64,000 nucleotides of DNA from Usnea hakonensis (taxonomy: Eukaryota > Ascomycota > Lecanoromycetes > Lecanorales > Parmeliaceae). The notes beneath the pieces are model-generated. The model worked only from the letters and a program-made list of their open reading frames with translations, was not told the origin of the DNA and did no database searches. This document shows positions 1-9,876 of this stretch, one piece after another. Made by a program: the position numbers and the translations under genes. Where the stretch lies: NCBI GenBank assembly GCA_013423325.1, contig BLJB01000026.1, forward strand, positions 62,001-126,000, in the 5' to 3' direction. Positions within the stretch are counted from its first letter, which is position 1. Each line of letters starts with the position of its first letter.

Positions 1-306
1 AGATTCCAGACTTCAAGCGTGTCGGTCGAAGCCGCAGTCGCTTTGTTTTGAAAAAGAAAATGCAGCCTTGATGAACCGCGTTACTACGAAATCCATTCAA
101 AGGCTGGCCCACTGCTCGGGCTATCATGCCATTCAGTATTGGAATGAACAGGTCCATGAAGGAGAAGAGGCTCCCTGCCTTCATTCGGTGAATACTTGTG
201 CCGCAGGTCACCGTTATACTAAAGATGGTAATAATCCTAGTTTATCCTAAGAAAATTCTCCGCAGACAAGGGCCGTATTCCTAAGGATTTTGATCCATGT
301 CGCATT
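1..306. other. gene-free left edge
   Basis: No convincing coding sequence was seen. A 60-codon open frame at 68-250 has no recognisable motif and no splice partner. The stretch may be 3' flank of the minus-strand gene that ends at 307. Confidence 0.4.
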
Positions 307-1550
307 CTAGATAATGGCTGTTTGGACATTTAGTCTTGAAGCTGCTACTCCTGGCTTGTTTGGAGGGTCTGGCGGATCCAGCGGATTCAATTCCCCTGCA
401 ACATTCGATACCTCCACGTCCTGTGTTACCTGGATGGATTTGGCGCCCATTTCAAATTCACTGGATATTGCTGTCCTGAGTGGATGATTGTCCCCATCCT
501 GGCTTCTCGAATACTTCCTCCTCTCGAGGGATCTCCAAGAATGACTTTGCCGCGATCTTTTTCGTTTTCGAACGCCAATTAGCGTACGGTATGTCGGGAG
601 GCAAGAAATGACGACGACCAAATTGATCTCGATGACTGTGTATAGTGCTTGGTTTTGCGATATAGCCTCGACGACACGTACAATGTCCAATGCAATGCAG
701 ACAATAGCCAAGGAGAATATGATTGCCAATCCGAGCTTTTGGGGCACGGTGATCTTCAAGTCTCTTAGCATCCAAAATGGTAGGGCCATGACTGGTAAAG
801 GTCAGTCATAGCTAGATTAGAAACCCAAAACCAAAATGCGTAGCCTACTTGCCAAGTCAGACACAACGTTCACTACGCAACTGTACTCCAATTTGACTAC
901 TCGTCCATGAGTTTGCCCCTCGCAAGCCTCTGCAAGAACAATTCATCAGTCCTATTGTCAAGAGCCAATACGAGCTAAGAGACGATGGGAGAAATACTGA
1001 CTGTAATCAGCAACTGTATCTGCACCGGCACAGGTAGACAGAACACCCGCAATAGGTATCCAGAAGGTAAGGAGAGTAAAGGTCAGTACTACCCACCATG
1101 CCTTCTTGAACGGTCTTGAAGACTGGAACAGGAAACGGTAGAGCATTAAAAATGACAGCTTCACTATCCAAAACACCAAGTACAAGAAACAGTTGTTAAC
1201 GGTACTAAGACGTTGATTATGTTCGTAGAGCCCAAGAAGGTAGGATTGAGAGGGTCTTGGCGTAGAGCCTGCTGCTTTCGTAATTGCGGTCTTTGAATTC
1301 AACGAAAGCTGATTAGTACCACCATGTACGACCAAGAACGCGAAAGCGAACAAGTGCACCAGATCGTCCCAGAAAAACCGCCGTGAATTGACATAGCGGG
1401 TGACGTAGCGACCAATGGTGAGGCCACCAGCTGTTCCTGTCAAAGCCCAGTTGACATGCTGTCGTTCAATCAGCTTGTGGTTCCGCGGTGTACATCCACA
1501 AAAAGTACAGATGGAACGAGACGGACCGTGTAGTCAGATGTTGCGCTCAT
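307..1550 (-). CDS. fungal rhodopsin-domain integral membrane protein
   Basis: Multi-pass plasma-membrane protein of the fungal rhodopsin-like (SAT4/PTH11-related) family; the specific ligand or role is unknown. The model has four exons: 1550-1500, 1458-1002, 929-849 and 791-307, 1074 nt in total, 357 residues, all junctions GT-AG and in phase. Family hallmarks are an N-terminal helix followed by RRFFWDDLVHLFAF, a Cys in the first extracellular loop (STCAGAD), and the late helix block IMALPFWMLRDLKI followed by EINLVVVISCLPTYRTL. The C-terminal tail of about 95 residues is hydrophilic with a Pro-rich patch. The first intron is only 41 nt, so the first exon is the least certain part. The start chosen is the only upstream ATG that joins in frame. 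No CFEM domain is visible, which separates it from PTH11 proper. Confidence 0.8.
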
Positions 1551-2052
1551 CTCTCTGTTGAAGGATAAAGGTATCCGGCCTTGATTGCTGCACTGTGCAA
1601 GTCTACGCCGGAGAGGAAGCAGTCTTTATGCTCAAGTCGAACATTGTAAGTAAATCACGTAAGCTGCTGGATCACGCACAGCCATGCTACATGAATAGAA
1701 GGTAACATTGGTGTAACACACGGCATGTTGGTGCGGTGCCGCATGCCAACTCGCCCCGTACATGCTCCATCCTCCTTCGATCAACCAAAACGACATGCAT
1801 GTAGAGATCGCTCACTGCTTTGCCTTACGCGGACTGATTAGTAGCGACGTTCCATCCTAGTTCCTCTAGGTATCTCACGTAAGCCCTAGAAGCTGAGAAA
1901 ACAGCGAGGCCTTAGCGCGCTTCTATGGTTATACGCTAGGATAAATTACATTACAGAGTGATACCGCCCAGACCGCCAAGCTCGTTGCATTTTCACAAAC
2001 ATAACGAATATGACCATATTGTGGATAAATGTTATGATTTGATGCCAGATAT
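1551..2052. other. intergenic, divergent promoter region
   Basis: Separates the divergently transcribed rhodopsin-domain gene and MFS permease. No ORF or RNA gene was recognised. It presumably carries both promoters, but no clear TATA element was assigned. Confidence 0.4.
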
Positions 2053-3818
2053 ATGGATAATAATACCGTATCTTATGATGGAGATATTGAGCTGGAAGAC
2101 GCCGCTCCTAGCTGGCAGCAGAGATCGCCTCGTAAGGCCAGAGACCCAAGTCTCTATCCTGCCGCTTTCTCAGACGAAGATCACGGAGACGACGCTGAAG
2201 ATAGCGCGGACGAGGGGAAAAGCCATGCGGTCGAAGAAGAGAACGCGGTTATCAGAAAGCTTGATCGCCACCTAGTCTTATTCATAGCTTTCCTGTACAT
2301 GCTTTCTTTTTTGGATAGGTCGAGTAAGTTTCAACGGGAATTTGAAACGGAATGCCTTCAGCACCATTGCTCACCAAACCCCTCAGATATCGGAAACGCG
2401 AGGATTGCCGGTTTAACAGAAGATCTAAAGCTCGATGACTCCCAATACGAATGGCTACTAACAGGTTTCTATTGCACATACATCGCATTCCAATGGATGA
2501 CCCTCTTCTACGGCATCATACCAGCTCACATGTACATATCTTGTACCGCACTAGCGTGGAGCATCACCGCATGTTTACAAGCCGCCGCGGGCTCATTCGC
2601 TTCTATGCTGGTCTTCCGTGCCATTCTCGGGGTAGCGGAAGCTGCGTTTTCCCCGGGGATCCCCTTCCTCCTTTCATTTTTCTTTAAGCGGGAAGAGCTG
2701 GCGTTTCGAACAGGCCTCTTTATATCTGCTGCTCCTCTTGCGACTTCGTTTGCCAGTAGCCTGGCTTGGATAATAACAAAAGTCGCAAACCATTTCCATA
2801 TCCCAGCATGGAGGGCGTTGTTCCTGGTAGAGGGGTTTCCTAGCATCATCGTTGCCATACTTGCATGGTACCAAATTCCAGATACCCCTGACAAAGCCCG
2901 ATTCCTCAACAAGCGAGAGAAGAGAATTGCACGTAGCAGGCTCAGCAAGGAAAGAAATGCCAATAAAGCGGCGACAGACAACAAATCCAAACTAGACTGG
3001 CGGGAGATACGTGAAGCTTTAACCGACGTGAAATGTTGGATCACTGCGGTAAAATAATCTCCGCAAACGTCCAGCGCCATCTGCTGATTTGCGAGTGTAG
3101 TGCATGTTTTTCAGCTGCAACGTCGCATTCTCAAGCCTCCCTCCATTCCTCCCCACCATAGTCCACGAGTACGCCCCACCCCCCAAAACACAAGCGTCTT
3201 ATCCAGCCACCCACTAACTCCACCAAAACCCTCCCCAGAATGAACCACAGCGCCCTAACATCCCAAGCCCTCTCCGCACCCCCCTACCTCCTCGCCTTCC
3301 TGACCGTCCTCCTCACCGCCCTCCTCTCCGACCGCTCCCGCAACCGCAGCACCTACGTAATCTTCCACGCCCTCCTTGGCAGCAGCGGCTACCTCTCCAT
3401 CGCCATCTGCGGCCTGCTCCGCGCCCCCTCGGCGTGGCGCTACGCGGGCGTCTACCCCGCCGCGGCGGGCTTCTTCTCCGCCATCACCCTCATCCTGACC
3501 TGGACGCTCAACAACCAAAACACGGATTCGAAGCGCGGCACCGGTGTCGTGATGCTGAATCTGCTGGGCCAGGTGGGGCCCCTGGTGGGCACGAGGCTTT
3601 ATCCGGATAGCGATAAGCCGTACTATGTGAGGGGCATGGCGGTGTGTGGCTTTTTTATGTTTTTGGTGGCGGTACTGGCGTGGTGGCTGAGGAGGTTGTT
3701 GGTTAGGGAGAATGAGAGGGGGATGGAGCGCGAGAGGATGAGAGGGGAGGGGGAAGATGAAGCGTTGGTGGATGAGGATGATGTTGGTTTGAAAGCGCGC
3801 TTTGTATATATTATTTAG
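2053..3818 (+). CDS. MFS permease, anion:cation symporter (Dal5/Tna1-like) family
   Basis: Plasma-membrane transporter of the fungal allantoate/nicotinate permease family, which imports organic anions by H+ symport; the substrate cannot be read from sequence. Exons are 2053-2323, 2387-3048, 3101-3168 and 3239-3818 (1581 nt, 526 residues). Splicing at 2324 restores the family signature FLDRSNIGNARIAGL after the first helix. The later junctions restore FFSCNVAFSSLPPFLPTIV and MNHSALTSQALSAPPYLLAF, which match the second half of this family. About 75 acidic residues precede helix 1. The gene ends 18 nt before the convergent end of the next gene. Codons in the last exon are markedly C/G-rich. Dal5-type permeases can import allantoate, but this gene is 18 kb from the allantoicase gene, so a functional link is only a possibility. 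Confidence 0.88.
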
Positions 3819-3836
3819 GATACTCGAAATGGAGGG

Positions 3837-5163
3837 TCATTGGACGGCATAAGTTCCAACGGGGTAGAAAGTATTATTCAGCATGTAGAGATTCTCCACC
3901 GTGCTGATAACCCACGCCACGACCAAAAAGAAAATAGGTAAAGCACTCGTCCATAAATCTTTCCTCTCACTCCACTCCAGCCCCATAACCATCCAAAGCC
4001 CCATCCTAAAAAAAAAACACCTCAGAGATCTCTCATCCAAAACCCAACCATCACCACACAACTCCATTTATAACCTCAGTACCCATGGTCCCTTATTCAA
4101 CTAAAGTAAGAGAATCTTCATCCGCCATCTGCACAATGAGAGACAAATCCTCAGCCCAGCCAATCCACGCTAGCTACCTTACCTTAGATTACATCGTTCG
4201 AATGGCCTGCAGCGGCCAATTTACCAGGCTTCGTTCCTTCCTCACCTGATTGTTTCGAGACGGAGTTTATCCAGACGGTGAGATGAGCATTTGAAAAAGA
4301 GGGAGGAGGAGAAGGAGGAAGAGAAGGGCGATGTGGAGATGGGAAAGAAGAGTATCGGGGTATAGCGAGTGGTCCCACCTAGTACGCCACAAAAAAACCC
4401 ACCTCTCAAAGCCCCGCCCCTCACGAAAAATCCCTCACCAAATTCACCCCATAACATCCCGCAACCCCAACTCCCCACCCAACACACCAGCACAACCAAG
4501 CATCCCGCCGCTCCCAAAACCCTAACACCACCACCACCCCCTACGAAACACCCTCACCGCCGCCACGATCCAAAGCGCCGTACCAAACGTATACGCCATG
4601 ACCGCCAGGAAAGCAAAAGCGGCGCTCGCATGCGTCCAATAGCGTGATCCGACGAGGGCGAAGAGCTTTTGCGGATATAAAAGAGGCACGCACAGAAGCA
4701 ACGAGGCGATGGAAAAGCAGTTGGAGCAGCTGAGAAGGAGGAATGGGTAGGACCGTTCCGAGGGTGATGACACGGTGCGGGTGGCTTCGGTGTAGGTCGT
4801 GTAGATGAGGATGGTGAAGGAGATCGCTCCGACGCAACCGATCGCCACGCAAAGTAAGTGCCAATTTAGCGCGGCGTGATGGCATTCATCTGGTGTGATG
4901 AGGAGCGGGCAGATAGCGTTTGTTGAGTCGGCGAGGTCGGAAAATAGGAGAGCGAGGTCAATGGTCCATAGCAGAGCGAGTGCGAACAGGGCTATTGATA
5001 GCCAAGAGCAGAATGACTTCCACCATGGAACCTCGTTAATGGGTCGACCAGCCGAAACCTCTTGTGCCTTCCTGCGGAGGACGGAATATCCAACTAGTAG
5101 AGACAGGTACCCCGAAAGAAGTACGCTTCCAAAGGCGATGATATTAGTGTTGAGGTTCTGCAT
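3837..5163 (-). CDS. multi-pass membrane protein, unplaced
   Basis: Family not recognised. The first exon runs from the only suitable ATG (5163) to about 4560 and encodes roughly five hydrophobic helices: NIIAFGSVLLSGYLSLLV, then WLSIALFALALLWTIDLALL, LLCVAIGCVGAISFTILIY, a Ser/Cys-rich helix and FLAVMAYTFGTALWIVAA. It probably ends at the donor following IVAA. A separate coding-looking block at about 4006-3837 begins at a strong T10-AG acceptor, encodes MGLWMVMGLEWSERKDLW and the helix ALPIFFLVVAWVIS, and stops 18 nt from the convergent MFS gene. A possible middle exon lies near 4290-4240 (HLTVWINSVSKQS). I infer one 6-7 helix protein, but the splicing between 4560 and 4006 is not resolved. 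Two separate genes remain possible. Confidence 0.5.
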
Positions 5164-6852
5164 CGATTGCGTTTCAATGTCCAATGTCACGGCGTTAGAG
5201 GACCTGTGAAGCTGCCAGAAGGTATGCGCGCTGACTTCGCCACTATACGAAACGTAGCACGAAAAAGAGTGTAGTCGTGCGATGAAAGCGTGCAATGAAT
5301 CTGTAAACTTAAGGTATAAAGAGATCTGTGGGCACTGCCGGACTCAGGAAAAGCAGGGAAATCAGTGTCAGGGGTGATTGGAATTGTTTAAGAGTAAATA
5401 TGCGATGTAAGGACATATATGGGAGACATGTGCCCCTTCAGCGAAGACTTCGAAAAAATTAAAGCAAAGAGTGGAGTTTTTGCCCCGCTCCTCACCTCTG
5501 TAATTCGAGCAAGATTGAGGCACACTCGGAACAGGAAATTGCCATGCGACAGACCATCGGCACACCTTTCGATAGTTACTGTGATTGAGAAATGTTCCCA
5601 AGGCTTGAGCGCATGATTGGCTGTATGATGGTGTACGAATTGCAAAGGGACGTAGACAAGGCAACCGGATCGCCATCGCCATGCTCATAATCTTTCAAAT
5701 GGCCTTTGCAAAACCCTCAGGATTCAATCTTGTCAACAGCTGGTTTCATAGGAAAGAGGTCGTTAGCGTAAGCATCGGTTGATGGTGTGGCTGGAAAGCC
5801 ATAGCAAAAATGTATCGAGGGTGGATATTGGAATAAGACAAAGAATAACCAACCCCATTCTCTTTCGCTCTAGCAGGACCTACATCAGAGCTCATGAAAG
5901 ACGTCTTCAACTCGGAAGTCGGCGTCGGCGCAATGCAATTCTTTTTTTATTCTGCAGGGAATCGGTCCTGCTTGGGGACAGCTGGCAGTACATATTTTAG
6001 CGAGCTTGCCCGTTATTCTTGATTTTGCGCTAAAAGCCAGATGGAATGACTGGCCAGCTGCCCTGGGAGCCCCGGAATTAGTATGCCCGTCTTAAAATCT
6101 GGCTATTGGAAAATGTCACCAACGCAGACTTCAGCGGATACCATCAATAAGGCAATCCGGAACAGTCTCCGTGTGCAAGGCTGAGTCGGGAGCAGGGAAA
6201 AAGAGGACTTTGAGTATGCCCCTGCCAAGTGCCGCCCCTGCGGTTGGAAGAATCCAGGTGCACTCCAGAGATATATATAAGGTTGCCTTGAGCACAAGAT
6301 CTTCATCCTTTGGCCCCCTCAAACCCCTTTAAAGTACGGTAGGTTCTAGAAGTTGAAACTCCAGAAGCAGCAAGCCAGAAAGCCACTTGTAAATTTGGTC
6401 CCTGATTGTATACGCCACCACCTCTACTTCGGGCTGGGTAAGTTGAAGCGCGTGGCTTGAATGGGCGAAATAGCGCCAATTGTAAATTGTTTGAAATTAA
6501 AACGAGCAGGCACTGAATGCAGATGTCATTGCTTTTCCACCATACTCTTGTACATGTGATCCAATTGAACAGTGCCGGCCTGCAACTGTTTGTTGTTATC
6601 CATGCTGCATGCATGGCATCATGGAGAGGACATGCATGACCAGTGAAGACGCCGGTGCGCCGTAGCCTTGTCGCGCAGAAGTAACTTCGTGGGGGTTTCC
6701 CCGCTACCAAATTTGACCCAAATCGGACGGCTTCGGCGATTTTGCAGGCCAACAGACTTTATTGGAATATCGGTAGCATAATTCAGATGACCAGATCTCC
6801 AAAAATGATAAGAAGGACACGCCTCCTTTGAGTCGGCATCTACCATGTTCTC
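5164..6852. other. gene-poor stretch with a possible coding remnant
   Basis: No complete gene was found. At 5696-6085 on the plus strand several coding-like blocks occur in different frames: one at 5696-5780 reading MAFAKPSGFNLVNSWF, one at 5870-5958, and one after a strong pyrimidine-tract acceptor at 5958 reading IGPAWGQLAVHILASLPV. They cannot be joined into one open frame. An isolated TATATATAAG sits at about 6270 on the plus strand with no matching gene. Confidence 0.35.
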
Positions 6853-7946
6853 ATGGCGCTCATTCGATCTTTCACCTTCCCTCTGTCGCACGTCGAAACC
6901 ACCTCGCTAACACCACCATTTTTCGTCAAAAACGACGACGCAGGAAGGTTGCTGTCATGCAGAGCCTTTCAGGCAATCCGTGGCTTACTGACCACCCGAC
7001 ACGATGGCAGGTGAGCGCTACCTTATACACTTGTGCCGTTCCAATCGTAGCTGCAGGCTGACCCTCCCGTCTCTAGTTTCTGTGTGCATCACCAGCCAAC
7101 CAGCAAAGCACATGAAGAAGCATGGCTTTTGCAACGCGACATCACTTACGCTTTGATCCTCCCTCTACTCGAGATCCAACGCTACGCTACTCAATTAGCC
7201 ATATCCATGCTAGGAGATCGGAACATATTCGACCTAGAATTGGTCTTTCGTGGGGAGGCTCGGGGAGCCTTCGCGTGGCTACAGTGCTTTATCGCGGAGG
7301 AGCAGGAATGGTGCTCCGCACAAGGCTGTCCAGGTACCTTGCCCTTGCGTTTCATTGGACCCGCACCTGCTGATTGGTCGAAGCGTGCGTAGTCAGCCAC
7401 GTTTTAGAGGCGGAGCCTACCATAAGGATTATCGTCACCGCATGTCGGCTTGCATCCTCGCTTCGAGGGGGGTGTGATCCAACGCCCGGCGAAGAGGCGA
7501 ACCCTCTTCCCGTCTTTGATTTCTGGCTTCTGTCCTTGCGGACCGCTTTAGACGAGGACGCATTCTGGGGCCCCAACATTTGGAAAGAACTAGAGCCCAG
7601 GGCATCGAATCTTGAGAGGGGGATTCACCAAATGGTACGGCAGTGCATCGAATTCGAAGAGATGCAGGCTACTAGGACAATTCGGCACTCGGAGCTTGCT
7701 CCAATCCCGGCTACCGTGGGGGCTCCGGTACTGCCTGCCAAGTTCGGAACGTACGGAACGTACAGACCAGATGGTAAGCGAGAGGTCTTCGTTGGTGACG
7801 AGACTGGCTGGATGCAGAAGATCGTGCTAGGATGCTGGACTACCCTCCTTGCGGATGCGGTGAACGTGGGGCAGACGCCCTGCGTTGCTGCTACGCTCCA
7901 TCCGACAGCTGTCACATCGGCCCTATCACGGTCTATAAGTTCATAG
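6853..7946 (+). CDS. three-exon protein of unknown function
   Basis: Family not recognised. Exons 6853-7010, 7077-7333 and 7393-7946 total 969 nt and give 322 residues. Both introns (66 and 59 nt) are GT-AG, the second with a CTGAT branch site, and each junction is needed to keep one frame open. This makes a real gene likely even though each exon alone looks weak. The middle is a predicted helical segment rich in Cys and Trp (AWLQCFIAEEQEWCSAQGC followed by VSHVLEAEPTIRIIVTACR). A further helix (DFWLLSLRTALDEDAFWGP) and IHQMVRQCIEFEEMQ follow. No signal peptide or transmembrane helix is visible. The last 40 residues contain paired Cys and many Thr/Ala. Confidence 0.6.
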
Positions 7947-8635
7947 ATCCTTTTGGGCAAGTGTTCGCTTAGACGAGAGTTGGGTGATACCGGGTATAAC
8001 GGCGTTGGGTGTGGAGGTTTGGGTGACATGTCGGCTTCGGAAACCAATGGGATACCTGGAAACTTAATGATTCCCCCTGGGAGAGATCCCCACAATCTGG
8101 CATCAAAGCGGAGTAGTAGCGTATTGGCCAGGACGAACATTCATTATCATTATATTTGAAGGACAATCTATTTCTTCTTTCGCGAGCTTTCTCATTTCTG
8201 CCGATAGAGTGTCGAGTTTGTACATGATTCGTTTCCTTTATGATTCGATTCCTTGATCAAGCCGTTGCATATCAACACTTTTATTAATAAGAATACGTGC
8301 TTGCATCCATCTCATCTGCATGGCTCATTACCCTGGTGCAATGAGGACTGCATGTACCCGTTGCCATCAATTTACCCCACGCACCTACCCATCAGAGCAC
8401 GCGACCACCGCCTTCACACGACACCCTCCGTACGGCCGTACACCAAATTTTGGCCAGAACACCACCAATCCCTCCAAATCCTCTTGAACCTCGCCGCCAT
8501 CATCACCCTCATCATCAACACTCCACCTTTCACAAAATCTACAAACGAATACCTACCCATCCAGCAGCCCAAACCTTCCCTTCGCTCCAAGAAGAATTCA
8601 GAAAAACAACACCGCCAGTCTATGCATCACCCACC
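7947..8635. other. intergenic, promoter side of the 8636 gene
   Basis: Open frames here are C/A-rich and low in complexity on the plus strand (8250-8635). They look like 5' leader DNA of the following gene rather than protein code. No RNA gene was recognised. Confidence 0.4.
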
Positions 8636-9645
8636 ATGGCCTCCTCACCCCCCGCCTCACCACCCTCACCACGCACCCGTCCTACCTCGCAAGCTGACTC
8701 GACGCGTGATCTGATCAGCACTAGTCCCACCCCGGTCGAAGAAGCCACAGCAACTAGCTGGACAGCGGAACAAGAGCTCCGCCTGACATACTGCCAGGAT
8801 CAGCTCAAGCAGGCGCAGAAGAAGTGGAGCGATAGGCAGGAACTGTGGATTCGCGAGGTGAAGGACTTTGTTCTCTTGTCGTTGTCGTTGTTCCTTACTG
8901 TCATGCGTTGAGGGATTTGGTTGAGCCAAGCTTGTCAGAGATTTGGTGATCAAAAAAAAGGGGCAGCCATGGATGAGAGTCCGCTACCTGACCTTTAAAA
9001 AGCCCCGCCCATTCCCCCTTCTACATCTCCTTATCTCCAAGTCTCACTCACCCACCCCCACCCCCCACAAACACACTCCCTCCATCAACCACCACCCCAC
9101 TAACCCTCATCCTCCATCATCCCAGGTCGACCACCTCCTCGAACTCAAGCGCGCACACGCCAAAGCGCTCAAAAAGCAACGCGCGCGCGCCGGGAAGGCG
9201 GTGCGGAAATCAGTGAAGCTGTGGAGACCACTGTCCAGGACGCAGAGTGTTGGTGTTGAAGCGGGGTTGGCGGTGGGTGATGAAGGGGAGGCGGGAGAAG
9301 AGGAAGGGGAGGATGAGGGGGAGGAAGGGGATGGGGAGGAGGGGGAGGAGGGGGGGGATGAGGTACGGAGGGCGGAGAGGAGGGAGAGTTTGGGGTTGAA
9401 GGTAAGGCGTGTCCGTCGAAGAGGGAAAGGGAAGAAAAAAGGATGACACACCTTTTCATATCTCGTTTCGCCAAGAGCTGAAGCTAACAACCCCCTCTCT
9501 GCCTCTCTTCCAACAGCAGTCCCTATCGTTCTCCTCATCACCCACATCTCCAACCCTACCAACATCAACATCATCAACCAACCGAAACCCATTCAAGAAG
9601 ATCATCCGACGCATGAGCAGCACTAGCTTCCGCGGTAACAGATAG
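8636..9645 (+). CDS. small acidic, coiled-coil-like protein of unknown function
   Basis: Family not recognised. Exons 8636-8857, 9126-9401 and 9517-9645 give 208 residues; all junctions are phase 0 with donors GAG|GTGAAG and AAG|GTAAGG. The N-terminus is Ser/Pro/Thr-rich. Residues about 42-105 form a charged helix with heptad-like spacing (EQELRLTYCQDQLKQAQKKW, then VDHLLELKRAHAKALKKQ), likely a coiled coil. A Glu/Gly run follows (about 35 residues, from GEAGEEEGEDEGEEGDGEE), then a basic C-terminus ending IIRRMSSTSFRGNR. The first intron is long for this window (268 nt). The acidic block reflects a GA-rich repeat-like tract at 9285-9360. A cytoskeletal or nuclear role is possible but unsupported. 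Confidence 0.6.
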
Positions 9646-9876
9646 GGTCAGGGAGAGGTCGTGGAAGGGAGCGGAGTGAAATCATAAGTACAACATAGGG
9701 AAGGAATGAGCGTTGTCAGTAGGTTGGTGTCAAAACATGATTTCTCTAGTAGAGAGACGATTGCAAGAATCAGTGTTTGTGAGTTAGTGGTAAACTATAT
9801 TCAAGAAAATCTACAAACTACTACTCTACACTTGTCAAATAGTACAAAAACCAACACTCTGGGTATCTGATCCTCT

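Noticed and set aside
5870..6010. Apparent cytochrome P450 haem-site-like text (GNRSCLG)
   Set aside because: Only a few residues match, the surrounding helices do not, and the frame competes with a strong acceptor at 5958; likely coincidence.
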